NCBI RefSeq assembly: GCF_023053635.1
Contig: NC_086183.1
Coordinates: 31,973,501-32,037,500 of the forward strand
Source: Elgaria multicarinata webbii
Lineage: Eukaryota; Chordata; Lepidosauria; Squamata; Anguidae
Direction of reading: 5' to 3'
Length of the DNA stretch: 64,000 bases
The position numbers and the translations under genes were made by a program. The notes under the pieces were generated by a model. That model did no database searches. It was given only the letters and a program-made list of their open reading frames with translations, and was not told the DNA's origin. This document shows, one piece after another, positions 34,491 through 46,534 of the stretch (within the stretch, counting starts at the first letter, position 1; every line of letters starts with the position of its first letter).

Positions 34491-34499
34491 TCCCCTCTA

Positions 34500-35100
34500 T
34501 CCCTTCCCCTGATTCTTCTGTTTGGGGCTCATTTTCCCCTCCTTTCCACCATGGCCATCCGCCCCCCCCCCAGCGCCCGTAGCAGAGGATTGGTGATCCT
34601 GCCAACGCCAGCCCACCTGGCGAAGGGCCCAAGCGTTGCGCATTGTAGCCTGGCGCCCAATGGCAGCGCAGTGTTCCCAGCCGAAATTAGCAGGCAAACA
34701 GGAAAAAGGCCGGGCGCTGGTTGGCTGCTCCCGGCCTACCCCAGGCCCCCTCCCGTTGCTCAGCTCACGTAGGCCCGGCTTGAGCGAGGGGCCTCTGGGC
34801 GGCCTTCCAAGCGAAGGTGGGGGCGGGTGGTTGGGAAGGGCTGCTGCTGCTTTGCGAGCCAGAGGAGAGAGCTAGGCTGCCTCGCCACGGCCGACGGTCC
34901 CTGAGGCCTCAGCGGAGCTCGCATCAAGTCCAGGCCCACCCGGTGCCCAGGGGATTGGGGCTGCTGATGCAATGTGGGGGCGCGTTTCCCAAAGGTGGCA
35001 GATGGTGCCCGCCGCGGCATCCAGGCCCATTCTGTTACCAGGCCGTAGCCAGCCTCTACGCAGAGACCGTCACATTTTCCTAACCGTGCAGGCACCGAAT
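34500..35100. promoter_or_regulatory. intronic CpG-rich block in HIF3A intron 1
   Basis: Clearly GC- and CpG-rich against its surroundings, with CCAAT or ATTGG at about 34589 and 34657 and GC-box-like GGGGGCGGG near 34821. Human HIF3A has alternative first exons and regulated CpGs in its first intron, so an alternative promoter is plausible. I found no ATG-donor pair here in the phase needed to join exon 2. Confidence 0.45.
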
Positions 35101-35354
35101 AAACACACACCATGAATGGCTCAATATCGGCACAGTTATATCGGCTGTGTGCTTCTCTTCTCCCTGTTTTTCATCCTGTGCTTGGAGCTGACTTGCTAGG
35201 CGCTATCTTTCGATTCCAGAGACCCCGGAGGTCCTATCTGTGCCTGACTCATCCCAATGAGCCGCTAAAGTGCATGTTGTCCGCATTCTGCATTTTGGAA
35301 CCATTGCCGAACCACCAGGGATCCGTTGTTCTCATAAAGTGCTACGCACATGCT

Positions 35355-35530
35355 TATTTTATCCCTCCAAAGGAGCTCAGGGTGGTGGACAAGATCACCT
35401 CCCATGTTACCCCCCACAGCAATCCTATAGCAAGGTCACCTGAAGAGCTTTATGCTGAGCAGCGGGGATGTGGAACCAGTTTTTCCTGAGGCTGGTCCAA
35501 TATCTAACCACTAGGCTACACTGGCCCTAA
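35355..35530 (-). mobile_element. MIR-like CORE-SINE fragment, antisense, diverged
   Basis: TTTTATCCCTCCAAAGGAGC, CAGGGTGGTGGACA and the end TCTAACCACTAGGCTACACTGGC fit the family, with considerable divergence in the middle. Confidence 0.5.
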
Positions 35531-35749
35531 CTTAGCCGAATTGTTCTTGCCGAGGAAAAGGTTGGAACTCCACTTGTTCCGGGATGGGCGCATGTGTGTG
35601 CATGCGTCTGAGAGAGACTTTTGGTTTTCTGCCACAGATACTGTGCATAAAATGAAGGAATCTGGATTCCTGGTTTATTTTCTCGAGTTGGGGATTGCCT
35701 TGGAGCCTAGTGGCATAAACTTGTGCGATGAGAAGTACATGTTGTGCGG

Positions 35750-35929
35750 ACTTTATACTGTTAGTTTTACCCTACCCTGTCCTGCTTACCCTACCCTGTG
35801 CCTGTTTGCATTCTCTTCCCCTCCTTATTGTTCTACTATGATTTTATTAGATTGTAAGCCTATGCGGCAGGGTCTCGCTATTTACTGTTTTACTCTGTAC
35901 AGCACCATGTACATTGATGGTGCTATATA

Positions 35930-35969
<40 letters not shown>

Positions 35970-35970
35970 C
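35750..35970 (+). mobile_element. L2-type LINE 3' end with (AAT)n tail
   Basis: Almost identical over its length to the 3' region at 20360-20580 (reverse) and 3160-3350: TAAGCCTATGCGGCAGGGTC, TGGTGCTATATAAATAATAA and a long AAT tail. Confidence 0.8.
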
Positions 35971-36589
35971 AGCTCAGTTTTGTTTGTTTGGGTGTTTTGG
36001 TTGAAGAGAGGCACTTGGAATATGAACGTCTGGACTATGCCTCAATTTAGGGAGGCAGTAGGGTATAATAGTTACAGCTAAGCGCCAGGGCTGCTGGGTT
36101 CTCTTTTTAGAAATGTGTGTTTTATAGGGCAGTGGGTGAATCTGCAAGAGCGGCTGTCCTGGCCTTGGCACGGTTTGCGCCGGACGTCTCTGGCTCTGTC
36201 TTGGCTGAGAGGGGTTTCTGTTCCGGCGCTCTCTGTTTATTCACACGCTATGTATGTTCTTGGCTTCTTCTGCTGGCTCAGCCAGAGAACAGGCCATGGA
36301 AACGGGCCAAGTGGAGGCTGCCTTGTCGGCAGCTAGCTTTCCCACTCCACCCCGAAGGAATGCCAGAAGCGCCCCGGCCTTTTCCAGTTTGTCTCGGGAA
36401 TTCGGGATTCTCTGGGACAACAAGGTGGAACGTTGCTGAGGGTTGGGAGGCCCCTTCTGCCAGTTGGAGATTCCGTAGGGGGTGCACGCACTAAACCCAC
36501 GGCCCCAATTGCAACTTGCTATCCGCACAAAGAGCATTTCGGAAAGGCAGAATACTACTCCATTCAGCAAATAGCAATATTTAGCTGCA

Positions 36590-37141
36590 GCCAGATTGTT
36601 GACCGGGGCTGGTTACAGGGAGCATACAACTCCCCTGTTAAAACAGCTCCACTGGCTTCCAGTCTGTTTCCGGGCACAAGTCAAAGTGCTGGTTATGGCT
36701 TATCAAGCTCTATATGGTTCGGGTCCAGGTTATTTGAAAGACCGTCTTCTCCCTTATGAGCCTGCCCGTGCTTTGAGATCTTCTGGAGAAGCCCTTCTTT
36801 CAGTCCCACCTTCTTCACAGGCACGCTTGGTGGGAACATGGGACAGGGCCTTCTCGGTGGCTGCTCCCGTGCTCTGGAACTCTCTTCCCGGGGAAGCTAG
36901 GCTGGCTCCCTCCTTGATGGGCTTTCAGAAGCAAGCTAAAACTTTTTTGTTCCAGCAGGCCTTTGGAGAATAATCCAGCCCTCCTTCTATGTTAATGTCT
37001 TATAATTTTGTTGTGTATTTTTTAATTGTTTATGGTTTTGTTTCCCTCCCCCCCTCCATGTATATTTTAAACTTTGTAAGGCCGCCTTGAGGCCCAGCAT
37101 TGGGCAAAAGGCGAGATACTAATAATAATAATAATAATAAC
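36590..37141 (+). mobile_element. L2-type LINE 3' end, second subfamily
   Basis: An open C-terminal piece (36596-36973) reads TTPLLKQLHWLPVCFRAQVK, ALYGSGPGYLKDRLLPYEPA, RAFSVAAPVLWNSLP and KTFLFQQAFGE, typical of the L2 clade. The 3' region is AAGGCCGCCTTGAGGCCCAG with an (AAT)n tail. A minus-strand copy lies at 63000-63400. Confidence 0.85.
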
Positions 37142-37479
37142 AGCAGCTCGCGACAAGGAATCCCAGTATACGAACGGGTTGGTTTTGCCCTGTAACTCGG
37201 AACAGTTCTTGTATTGGCATCAAGAGCGAAGCTGCAAGCCTCAGCGCTGTGGTAATGTTCCAAAATCAGCATTTAGGTGCTGATCTTCATATATGCATAA
37301 TGTGAACGATAACTCCTGATGCCTGAAAGTGAAAGCACAGTTGCAAAGGGCTTCCCCCCTCCCTTCCTTAGGGACAATTAAATGGTAAGGAGACTGGTGT
37401 CCAGTCCTTTATCAACTGATGGTGTCCAGTCGTCAGCCCACAGATGGGAAATTACCCTTGTTGGCACTGTGTGTGTTAT

Positions 37480-37790
37480 TTATTTATTTATTTATTTACA
37501 ATATTTATATACCGCTCCCCCATTGAAAATTCCGGAGCAGTGTACAAGATAAAATAAAATAAAAACAGAATAAAACACTTTAAAATAGATTTTAAAAGAA
37601 GCAAAATGTACAGTGAACCGTGGCCGGTCCTTAAGGTAAATCTTCCTGGAATAATGACGTTTTCAGGAGGCGCCGAAAGGAATACAAAGTTGGCGCCTGC
37701 TTGACCTCCAGAGGCAGGGAGTTCCACAGGAGGGGGGCCACCACGCTGAAGGCTCTTCCCCTAGAATAACAATTCTAGAATTACAATTGC
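37480..37790 (-). mobile_element. L2-type LINE 3' end, third subfamily, antisense
   Basis: Reverse of the phrase at 61560-61750: GTGGAACTCCCTGCCTCTGG, AGGCGCCAACTTTGTATTCC, and a TAAATAAATAAATAAATAA tail at 37480-37500. Confidence 0.75.
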
Positions 37791-37809
37791 CCGCTCGTTG
37801 CAGGATTGC

Positions 37810-39770
37810 CCACACACGATTTGGGGTGGGGGGGTGAGACTCATGCAAGGGGCCCTCCTTAACCTGAGCAAGCGGGATACGTGTGTATGTAATGTCTCTC
37901 CTGCTGCCTCTTCTTGGGTGCACCTAGCAAAAGGAGAAGGGCCGTGTTGTGGGAACGGGGTGCCCTTTGGCAGTTTTGGACTCTCCGCTTTGCTACTCTC
38001 TGGAGTCGGCCCTGTCGATTATGTTCAACAAGTTGCTAATGCACGTGAAAGAATTGTGAGCGTGCCCCCTCCCCTGAAAACAGATGAGACCAGGTGTGTA
38101 GAGTCTGGGGAAGGTGGCCAGCAAGCTTTAGAACTGTATTCTAGTTTCTGCTCTATAGCCTTGGATTCGTCCTTGTGCCGTTGGCCTCAGTTTGCAGCCT
38201 GTAAAATGGAAATAACAGTGAGTCGAAAGATGGCGATGAATCTGGAATGCCTTTTGCAAGTTTAAACGGTGCTTTAATATAAAGTTTTAAATCCTGGCAG
38301 ATGGCTCTTGGAAGCACAGAGCGGCAACCTGTTCTCCGGTGCGCCCAGCCCAGCCCAGCCTCACCATCCTGAGTTGGTTCAGGTAAATTAGGTAGCTCGC
38401 CCCTCCTTTATGTACACAAACACACTCTCCAGATGTAAAGCTATAGGGCGGAGGGGGCCAGTCCTTTGCCAGGAACATTGCGTTCCCACCCAACCCAGAG
38501 GGAAGAGGCCCTTGTGTGGGTGTGAGGAACAGGGAACAGAGGGGCGGGCGGGTTGTACAGTGGGGTGTGTGTGTGTACAGTGGTGTGTGTGTGTATGTAG
38601 AAATTGCCATTCAAGTGCTCCCTTATTCCCCCCCCCACACACACACACTCCTGCAGAAAAACAAGGGCCATTGCCAGCTCAGATGTGGTGTTGGCATTTT
38701 AGAATTACATGGGAGCCGGAGCTGCCTTTAAGAATTAAAAAAGGAGGTGGGATCACCAAACCGTACTCTTTTGGGGAGGCAGGAATAAACTCTATAGCAC
38801 AAACCTGCCCTCTTGAAGGTGGTATAGTAAAATTATTTATAGGGGAGAGGAGGAGGAGGAGGAGGAGAGGGTGGTAGAATTTCAGTGGGCCTCAAAGTGC
38901 CATGGGGGGGGGGAAGCACCCCTTCTTTTTAAGGGTTGTGCCAAAGGTTTGTGGGGAGCTGGCTGAAGCGATCAAAGTGGCCTTCCTCCTCCCCTTCCTC
39001 CCCTTGGCAGCAGCAGTAGTAGTACCCTTTCTTCCCTTCCCACCCACCCCTTTCCTCCTTCCTCCAGTGATGAGTACTTGGCATCAGTCCCTGTCTACAG
39101 TACACAGTGTCCTGGACGGACGCAGACAGAACAGCCAAAGGCGTTGCCAAGAGCACGTGCAACAGGATTCCTGCTTTGGAGGGCAGGGGGGGACGGACAC
39201 TCACACACACACAGGGCGGCGATTAAGGGGCTTGGATCTGTGATAGGGGTGGGTGGAGAGAGCACAGGGGGGCTGGCCCTGGGAGGAGAAGGAAGCGAAG
39301 TTGCTTGTCACAGTTTGCCCTGCACAGTGAACTTGAGAATATAATGGCCTTAGGAATTTGGCTGGGTGGAGGATATGTTTTAAAAGGGGACAGGGATTAG
39401 TGCACCAAGCTGGAGATTTAAAAACACACACCCTGTGACGTTTGATATGAGCTGGTGGGTGGGTGTCTTCCCAGTTCTGGGACCCGTTTCCATGCCAAAT
39501 TCCATCTATGGAGTGCAGGGAATTACCAAGGGGAGGGTGACTCTGCGCATGGAATAAGTGCTTTTCTGTCATCACACTGAGTTCGCATAGCTAGATGGGA
39601 TTAGCCGTCTAGCTGCTCAAGGGGATGATCTGGAACCGGGGATAAAGGCGTTCAAGGTGGAGGGCAAGCAGGATTGAGCCCTCACGGCTCTTAGGTTAGA
39701 AACTCTGGGTGGAGTGAACAGTGCTTATTTATGCAACCATACCTGGGCGTGGGTGAGGGATAGGACTGGT
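37810..39770. other. HIF3A intron 1, no gene
   Basis: Contains G/T-rich simple tracts at 38560-38600, (AC)n at about 38635-38650 and purine-rich (GGA)n at about 38843-38870. Remaining sequence is unassigned. Confidence 0.4.
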
Positions 39771-39789
39771 CATGTGCAGCAGGGGTTGA

Positions 39790-40082
39790 TCGAAGCATCG
39801 ATCCTCCCAGAGTGCAGGACACGGAATCATGGGCTCAAGTTACAGGAAGTCTGATTCCGGCTGGACATCAGGAAAAACTTCCTGACTGTTAGAGCAGTAT
39901 GACAATGGAATCAGTTACCTAGGGAGGTGGTGGGCTCTCCCACCCTAGAGGCCTTCAAGAGGCAGCTGGACAACCACCTGTCAGGGATGCTTTAGGGTGG
40001 ATTCCTGCATTGAGCAGGGGGTTGGACTCGATGGCCTTATAGGCCCCTTCCAACTCTACTATTCTATGATTCTATGATTCTA
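39790..40082 (+). mobile_element. CR1 LINE 3' end
   Basis: Same 3' terminus as 15550-15846: CAGGAAAAACTTCCTGAC, TTGGACTCGATGGCCTTATA and repeated ATTCTATG. Confidence 0.85.
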
Positions 40083-40365
40083 GTCCAGCTTTCCTGCTCC
40101 TAGGCAGGGACAGCCACTCATCAACTCCCATCGCAGTCCAAGTTATGCATTCATATTGCAGGATACCCCTCCCCTCCCCTCAATTAGGACAATCTCATTT
40201 TGCAGCAGCGGGGGATGAAATTCCTTCCCTTGAAGATCAGTCAAACCCTGATTGAACTCGCAACCCATTTGGATGTCATCCCTTGGGGGAATGATATCGT
40301 GATGCTCGCCTTCCCAATCCCACCTCCTCTCTTTTTAAAGATCCCTCTGGCCCCAGAGGAAGGGG

Positions 40366-40366
40366 T

Positions 40367-40413
<47 letters not shown>
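40366..40413. repeat. (TG)n microsatellite
   Basis: TG dinucleotide run of nearly 50 bases in intron 1. Confidence 0.95.
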
Positions 40414-40415
<2 letters not shown>

Positions 40416-41886
40416 AAGAAATCAACTCCTTGAATCTTGCTACAGCCGGCTTCCTAAGCGTAGGATGTTCCAAATCTCCATGCCGCGTTCCCCTGGTTGT
40501 GTCTCATGGAAAGACAAACGATGGATCAACAAAGAATCCTTTAAAAGCCTTTGCTGGTCCCAGTTGAACGGGGCTGTTCGCACTGCTGTGACACCTTAGA
40601 TGACTGCTGCCGTGGGGAATCTCATTGGATGGTGGGTTGCAGGAGATGTTATTTCTGCCTGCTTACGCCATTTCTCCCCCCCCTTCCCTTTCCAGTTTTG
40701 TGCTACGGTATTAAGTGTGTGCGTGGGGGGTGGGGAACAATTTGTGTGCAGAGCGGCCAGGCGGCAACACGCTGCATGTGCGAAGCGGAGATATTCTCAG
40801 TGGAGGAAGGAAGTTGACGTCAGAGATGCGTGCTCCGAGCAGAAGGCTACAGTGATGCCCATGAGAATGGCGTCGTTTGCTTTTATCAAGCAAAATCATA
40901 GTGCAGAGGAATGAACTCCTCCTGGGATGGGGCTTGGGTCCTGGTGCCCGCAGCTGGAAATTTCCTCCAGGACAGTGCCCTGACAACAGGTGCACAGGGA
41001 GGAAGCAGTGCAGGGTATTTAACCTGTATAAACCCTACTATGGTTTGGGATTTTCTTTTTCTCATGAATAGTTTCTATTTCATGTTTACAGTTAAAACAG
41101 CAACAAAATGTATAATATTACATAAACAGACTGAGCTTGTTTCCAAAGGCTGTCCACAAGCTTTCAAGTCCAGTATTGTTGGTTATTGTTGTTTTTGGCA
41201 GCCTTAAGGACTAGCAGCTTGGTTTTCTGTTTCTTTTTAAGCAAAAGCAATGCTGTATTCTGCACCCAGTTCCAAATTGTGTAGTGCCATGATGTACATG
41301 ACTGTTACAGTAGCTGGGCTTTGGGATAGGGCCAGAAATGTCAAAATAATTTATCAATTTGTATAGCGGAGAACTCTGCCTGATGGCGTGACTAAAGAAC
41401 TAGTTTGCCTAATTAGTGGTGATTAGCTATTGTAGCTAAATGGGACCTTCATGCCTCTGAATGCCAAATGCCAGGGGCAAATAACAGACTGAGGCCATCT
41501 CCTTTACGCTCTACTTGATGCCCTCCTAGCTGGGGCATTTGGCTCACCGTTGTTTGGAAACAGGAAAGATGGACCCTTCGTCCAAATACAGGGCTTTTTA
41601 AAATCTTGTCAATTTCATCAACGGAGCGGAAAATCTGTATGGGGAAAAATGGGAAAATTTGCAGCAAAGATCTGTATGAAAATCAGGCAAAATTCTAATG
41701 TTCTGCTGAATGTGTCGGGATTTCATCTTGGAAGGCGTTTGGAAAGCCACGGGCCTAATTTTGGAACGTGGGGGATGTTAATCAAGAGTGTGCCTGATCA
41801 TATACAGAGTGCCTTATCACTTTTTTAGGGCAGACTGACTTTTAATCTGATAGGGGTGGGGGAAGCCATTTGGGAGGAGCAACTCA

Positions 41887-42028
41887 GGCCATAGCTAGAC
41901 CTAAGGTTTATCCCTGGATCGTCCAGGGGTCAAACCTGTTCATCTAGGTGACACACAGGGGATCCAGTGCTCAGGCAGGGGCGAACCCTGGATGATCCCA
42001 GGATAAACCTTAGGTCTAGCTGTGGCCT
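41887..42028. mobile_element. small MITE with GGCCATAGCTAGACCTAAGG ends
   Basis: Inverted ends of about 27 bases, CATAGCTAGACCTAAGGTTT and its complement before GTGGCC, enclose about 90 bases. Flanks CTCA and TCAG allow a 3-base TCA duplication, which would suit the Harbinger group, but that is weak. Confidence 0.65.
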
Positions 42029-42054
42029 CAGTCACCCTGTTCTCTTCTCCGGAG

Positions 42055-42243
42055 AAGGGCTGCAGCTCACTGGTGGAGCACATGCCTTGGATGCAAAATC
42101 TCCCAGGTTCAGCCCCTGCATCTCCAGGTGTGCCTCAGAAAGAGCCCCGCAAAACCCCGAAGAGCTGCTGCCAATCAGTGCCAAAAATCCTGAACTAGAT
42201 GGATCAAAGGTGCGACTCAGTCTAAGACAGCTTTTCTATGTTC
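42055..42243 (+). mobile_element. tRNA-derived SINE
   Basis: GCAGCTCACTGGTGGAGCACA (A-box side), CCAGGTTCAGCCCCTGCATC (B-box side), a body with GAGCTGCTGCCAATCAGTGC and the end CAGCTTTTCTATGTTCC. A relative of 13628 and 54598. Confidence 0.7.
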
Positions 42244-42410
42244 CTAAAATGATGACATGAAAGGAAGCGTTGGCACGAGACTGAAATACCCACGTTTGCA
42301 CATAGCATGTAATTAAGCCTCTGAGGAATGCACACTTGGGAAGAGTGAGCAGGGCTTCCACGGTGAAGGATATAATTCCCAGAAAAGCGTGAGCCCCAGC
42401 ACCTTTCTTT

Positions 42411-43109
42411 CTAAAAAAACTGACCACTGCCTAACTGCAGTTCCTCCACACGTGTTCCTCTGAAGGCAAGGTTGGGGGCCTGGGGGTGGGGGGAGAGGAA
42501 GTTACATGAGAATCGTCCCCGTGCTTCTCGTTCGGCTCGCTGCTGTGTTGACGTTGTGATCGTTCCCAGCTCCCACTCCTGTGCGCATGTGCGCTGGTCT
42601 CGTGCATGTGACTGCCCATGAGGATCCCCCCTGCTTCTTGCCAGCCATGTCTGGTGACCCTGTGGTCCACCTGGCCAGTAGCCATGCCTTCTTGGTGAAC
42701 CCAATGCCTGGGAGTAAACCGAGAGCGAGATAAGACACTGTTCTACCTCGTGGCGAAACTCAGCCTGTTCTCTGCAACCCACAGCCCTAGAGTGATGGGC
42801 ACGGCGCCAAGGGACAGAAATGGAACAGCCTGTACCCTTAATGGGACCAGAGAGGGAGGGATGGTGGAAAGACGCTGTGGGAGGACTGGGAAGCTCAAAG
42901 TCCGGCTCATTTGACTCAGGGAGCGAACTGAGAGCGAGGCAGCCGCTATGCGCCGGCGACGGAAATGGCCGAGGGGCAGGAGATGGTACAGGTGAGGTCT
43001 CTGTGCGCTTTTGAGGTACGAGGGAAGGTGACGCTGCTTGGAGCTGGACACACGTTGGGGTTCTCTGATGAACGTTGACAGGGTGTTCTTTCACGCTTTG
43101 AAGCGACAC
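42411..43109 (-). other. unidentified 232-codon open frame in HIF3A intron 1
   Basis: The frame is open from ATG to stop and rich in Ser and Pro, with an acidic ESNEPDFELPSPP stretch near the first third. I recognise no family, and other frames of the same stretch are also partly open. The GC-rich composition makes a chance frame likely. Low confidence that it codes. Confidence 0.15.
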
Positions 43110-44284
43110 GGTTCTGTGGCTTTCTGTAGACCTGTGGGGCTTGTTCTGTGGGGCTCTGTGGTTTCTATGTAGATTTTCGGGCCTGAGGCGCCCAAGTGTT
43201 GCACAGTGTCTCCTTCATAGGATGGTGGCCGTGGAGTGTTTTGGTGGGCTTCCATAGGACCGCGGCAAATGTTTCATGGCATTCTCAGGGTCAGGGGCTA
43301 TAGGCTCCTCTCTGCCTTGGGTGTAAGCTTTACAGAAGGTCGGGGTCTATAAATTGTAATAATACACAAATTAACTGTACTTGTGCCAGAAATCTGTGGA
43401 ACTGTGGGGACATTTGTTTTCCTGGTGCTTATGGGGCTGTTACTCTCTTTGATGCCCCATAGAATGGGAAGGTTCTCTGTTGTGTAGTTGCCTGGTTTTG
43501 TGCGATGTGTGTTTGTGGGAATCTATAGAGCTGTGGACGTTTCCATCTCTCATGAACAAGGTGTGTGTGTTTTCTTATGCCCTTTGCAAACTATGGGAAT
43601 GTAGCTCTGTAGGGGTTCTCTGGGGTGTCTGTGATGCTTGGGGATGTTTCCAACTTTGTGAAATGTCAACGTGTATTATTTTTTTTTGAGGGGTGGGGGG
43701 AAACAAGATGTCTGGAAGCCCACCAAATAGAGTCGTTAGAACAGAATGGGTGTGTGGGGGCGGTTGTGGGGGTGGAGAAATGAAGAGAACTCGATTCTAG
43801 ATAGCAGTGGGAATTGGAGGGGGGAATTTATTCACCTGGAGGTCGGGCGGTGGGCAACACGGTTGTGGAAATCTGTATAGGTTTATCCTAGTCAAGTAAT
43901 TTAGGGCAGAATATGGAGGTGTATGAACAATGGTAGAAGCTGGAGAAGTGTAGGGGGTAGGTCTTGATTTCGACAGCAGAGTAATGGCATTGTGGGTTGC
44001 CTGGTGTGCATTGTTGAGGTGATGATTTAAATAGAGGGGTGTCATTTTTTCTCTCTCTCAAAGGTTCTTCCGTTCTGGTGGGTTCTGGGATGGTTTGAGT
44101 CTGGGCTGCAGGTGCCAGAGGCCTCTAGTGCTGTTTGGGACAGGTTGTTGAGCGGGGTGATGTTGTTGTGAGGATAACAGTGAGGTCCCCCCCAGGTAGG
44201 CTGTCCTAGTGAGCTCCTTGGAAGGAAAAGTGGGAGCCACGTGTGATAAATCAGCCCGTGAATGAGGTTTTGGGTGCTGCAAAT

Positions 44285-44285
44285 T

Positions 44286-44356
<71 letters not shown>
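44285..44356. repeat. (CTTT)n microsatellite
   Basis: Tetranucleotide run of about 72 bases joined to the start of an antisense CORE-SINE. It probably grew from that element's 3' tail. Confidence 0.95.
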
Positions 44357-44525
44357 GCATTTATATCCTGCCTTTCTCCTTTTTATCCACATAACAACCA
44401 CGTGAGGTAGATTAAGCTGAGAGTCAGTGGCTGGCCCAAAGTCACCCACTGGGCTTCATGGCCATGTAGAAACTAGAAGTTGGTTCTCCTCAGTCCAACA
44501 CTTCAACCATTTCACCGCACTGGGT
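44357..44525 (-). mobile_element. MIR-like CORE-SINE, antisense
   Basis: CATTTATATCCTGCCTTTCTCC, CACATAACAACCACGTGAGGTAG, GGCCCAAAGTCACCCACTGG and the end CACTTCAACCATTTCACC. Confidence 0.75.
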
Positions 44526-44949
44526 CTGCGTGTGTCATGTCTGTGCGGGGTTCCATGGAGAAGGCAGAACACGAATGCCGCTGTGCAGTTGTGCCTACAT
44601 GGTGAAATTACGAAACGTGGTGTGTTTGTGTGGGTTGCTTCTAGCCATGAAAATCTCACTGACAGGGAAATGCAGTCGTGTGGGTGTTGTTGCATGGCAG
44701 GACTAAATTGCCGAAGTTTGCATTTGGAGATTGCATGTGTGGCATGTGATGAAACCTTTCTCCTTGGAAGTCTAATTCTTTACTGGGCAGGGAGTTCTTA
44801 ACATGGAGAAGTGCTCTATCATGCAAGCCTACCTCCCTGTTCACTACCAAAGTTGTACATTCTCGGGGGAGTTGTACTACATGTGTTTTCTGAACACGTA
44901 GTCCTACATGTTTGGAGGGTACTAGGTTTTGGAAGGCTGACCTAGGCTC

Positions 44950-45035
44950 TTTATTTATTTATTTATTTATTTATTATTTATTTATTACATTTCTATACTG
45001 CCCAATAGCCGGAGCTCTCTGGGCTGTTCTTAAAC
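44950..45035 (-). mobile_element. L2-type LINE 3' terminus fragment
   Basis: TTATTTATTTATTATTTATT then TACTGCCCAATAGCCGGAGCTCTCTGGGC is the reversed terminus of the 51030-51450 family. Confidence 0.7.
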
Positions 45036-45186
45036 CAGATAAAAAGTTAAGTACCATTCAGTTTTTGTTTAGTTGAAGCAAGCAGTGGTTGTTAACATGG
45101 CCTTAGACAAGGGCTGGCTTCACTCAACCTGCTACCCCACCCAGTGTGGGTTGTTGTTGAACCATGGGTTATTGTGTTGTCTGAAC

Positions 45187-45506
45187 TAGGGTGACCCTAT
45201 GAAAAGGAGGACCGGGCTCCTGTATCTGTAACAGTTGTATTGAAAAGGGAATTTCAGCAGGTGTCCTTTGTATATATGGGGAGCCTGGTGAAATTTCCTC
45301 TTCATCACAGCAGTTAAAGCTGCAGGTGCCCTGCCCTCTTTTAAATCTGGTCACTCCTAGTATAGCTCCTGCACTTCAACTGTTGTGAAGAAGAGGACAT
45401 TTCCCCAGGTTCTCCATATATACAAATGGCACCTGCTGAAATTCCCTTTTCTATGCAACTGTTAAAGATACAGGAGCCCAGTCCTCCTTTTCATAGGGTC
45501 ACCCTA
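45187..45506. mobile_element. hAT-type MITE, copy 2, with 8-bp target duplication
   Basis: Ends TAGGGTGACC and GGTCACCCTA. Flanks are GTCTGAAC (45179-45186) and GTCTGAAG (45507-45514), an 8-bp duplication with one mismatch, as made by hAT transposases. It is inserted in an older repeat with AACCCATGG phrases on both sides. Confidence 0.9.
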
Positions 45507-46109
45507 GTCTGAAGACAGCGCATTTTCCATGAGGTTGCTTGTTAGCCATGCAATGTATGGCCTGTTAACCACCCTGAACAACCCAACAACAAGCCATGGG
45601 TTCTCAAGGTGGCTTGTTTGAGTAAAATAAACCACACTGCATAGTGAACAGACCACCCTACAGAAAAAGTGATGTGTTCAGACAGCACGATAACCCAACC
45701 TGCAGAAAATGCACTGGTGGGTTAGTGTGTTGTGTGAACTCAGCCAAGAGCATTAAGAACTGGCTAGCTGCTTCAGAGGGTCAAACTCTTCCTTTCCATA
45801 TGTGATCCTGGGAATAAACGCCCAAATTGTAGGACCTATCTCCTCTGTCTCTTTAGATCTGGGTTCGGTGGGCTCATGACATCAGTCCATTGATCTGTCA
45901 GCTACACTCAATTGACTGTCTAATGTTTAACTGTAGTCAAATATTTCAAGAATGTCACTTACCTTTTTAATTTTATTATGGTATCGTTTTGTTAGCAAGG
46001 GCAGGAGTGAGGAGGCATGCTTGTCCCCTAAACGAAACCTGCTGCAGCCGGGGCCAAACCTAGACTCATAGTGAAGGCAGAGTGTCCCACCGGTTCCCTT
46101 TCATAGCTG

Positions 46110-46330
46110 AATGAAAGCAGAAACAAGAGTGCTGGACTCAGACCAGGGAGACCCAACTCCAAAGCTGTGCTTCGGCCATGAAGCTCCGTGGGCCAGCCTC
46201 TTCTCTCTCAGCCTAACCTACCTCGCAGGGTTGTTATGAGGATAAAGTGGACTGTATATTCGTCCCTGCTTGAGCTCCTTGGAGGAAGGCAAGCATAAAA
46301 ATGTAATTAAATTATGACCTTACAAAAACT
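46110..46330 (+). mobile_element. MIR-like CORE-SINE, sense
   Basis: GAGTGCTGGACTCAGACCAGG (tRNA-like head), ATGAAGCTCCGTGGGCCAG, CTCAGCCTAACCTACCTCGC and GGTTGTTATGAGGATAAAGT, in the sense order of the family. Confidence 0.75.
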
Positions 46331-46534
46331 TGAATAGTTGCTTTGTTGTCAAACAACGGCATCTAATTGTTTGTTTACAGTGCGCAAGCAATTCTTATCA
46401 AACTTGTTCTTGTAACGCAAGTCCCTTTTTAAAAACCAAACACACAACTTCAACCATTCCTTTTGTCATAGCCTAGAGCAGGGAGTAGAACCCAGGCAGG
46501 TAACGGAAGCCCTTGAGGCAAGTTGTTATTTGTT

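Noticed and set aside
35541-35930. 129-codon frame
   Set aside because: Its second half is a LINE 3' untranslated region and the first half has no recognisable similarity.
36596-36973. 125-codon gene
   Set aside because: It is the C-terminal end of an L2 LINE, shown by HWLP, LWNSLP and KTFLF motifs.
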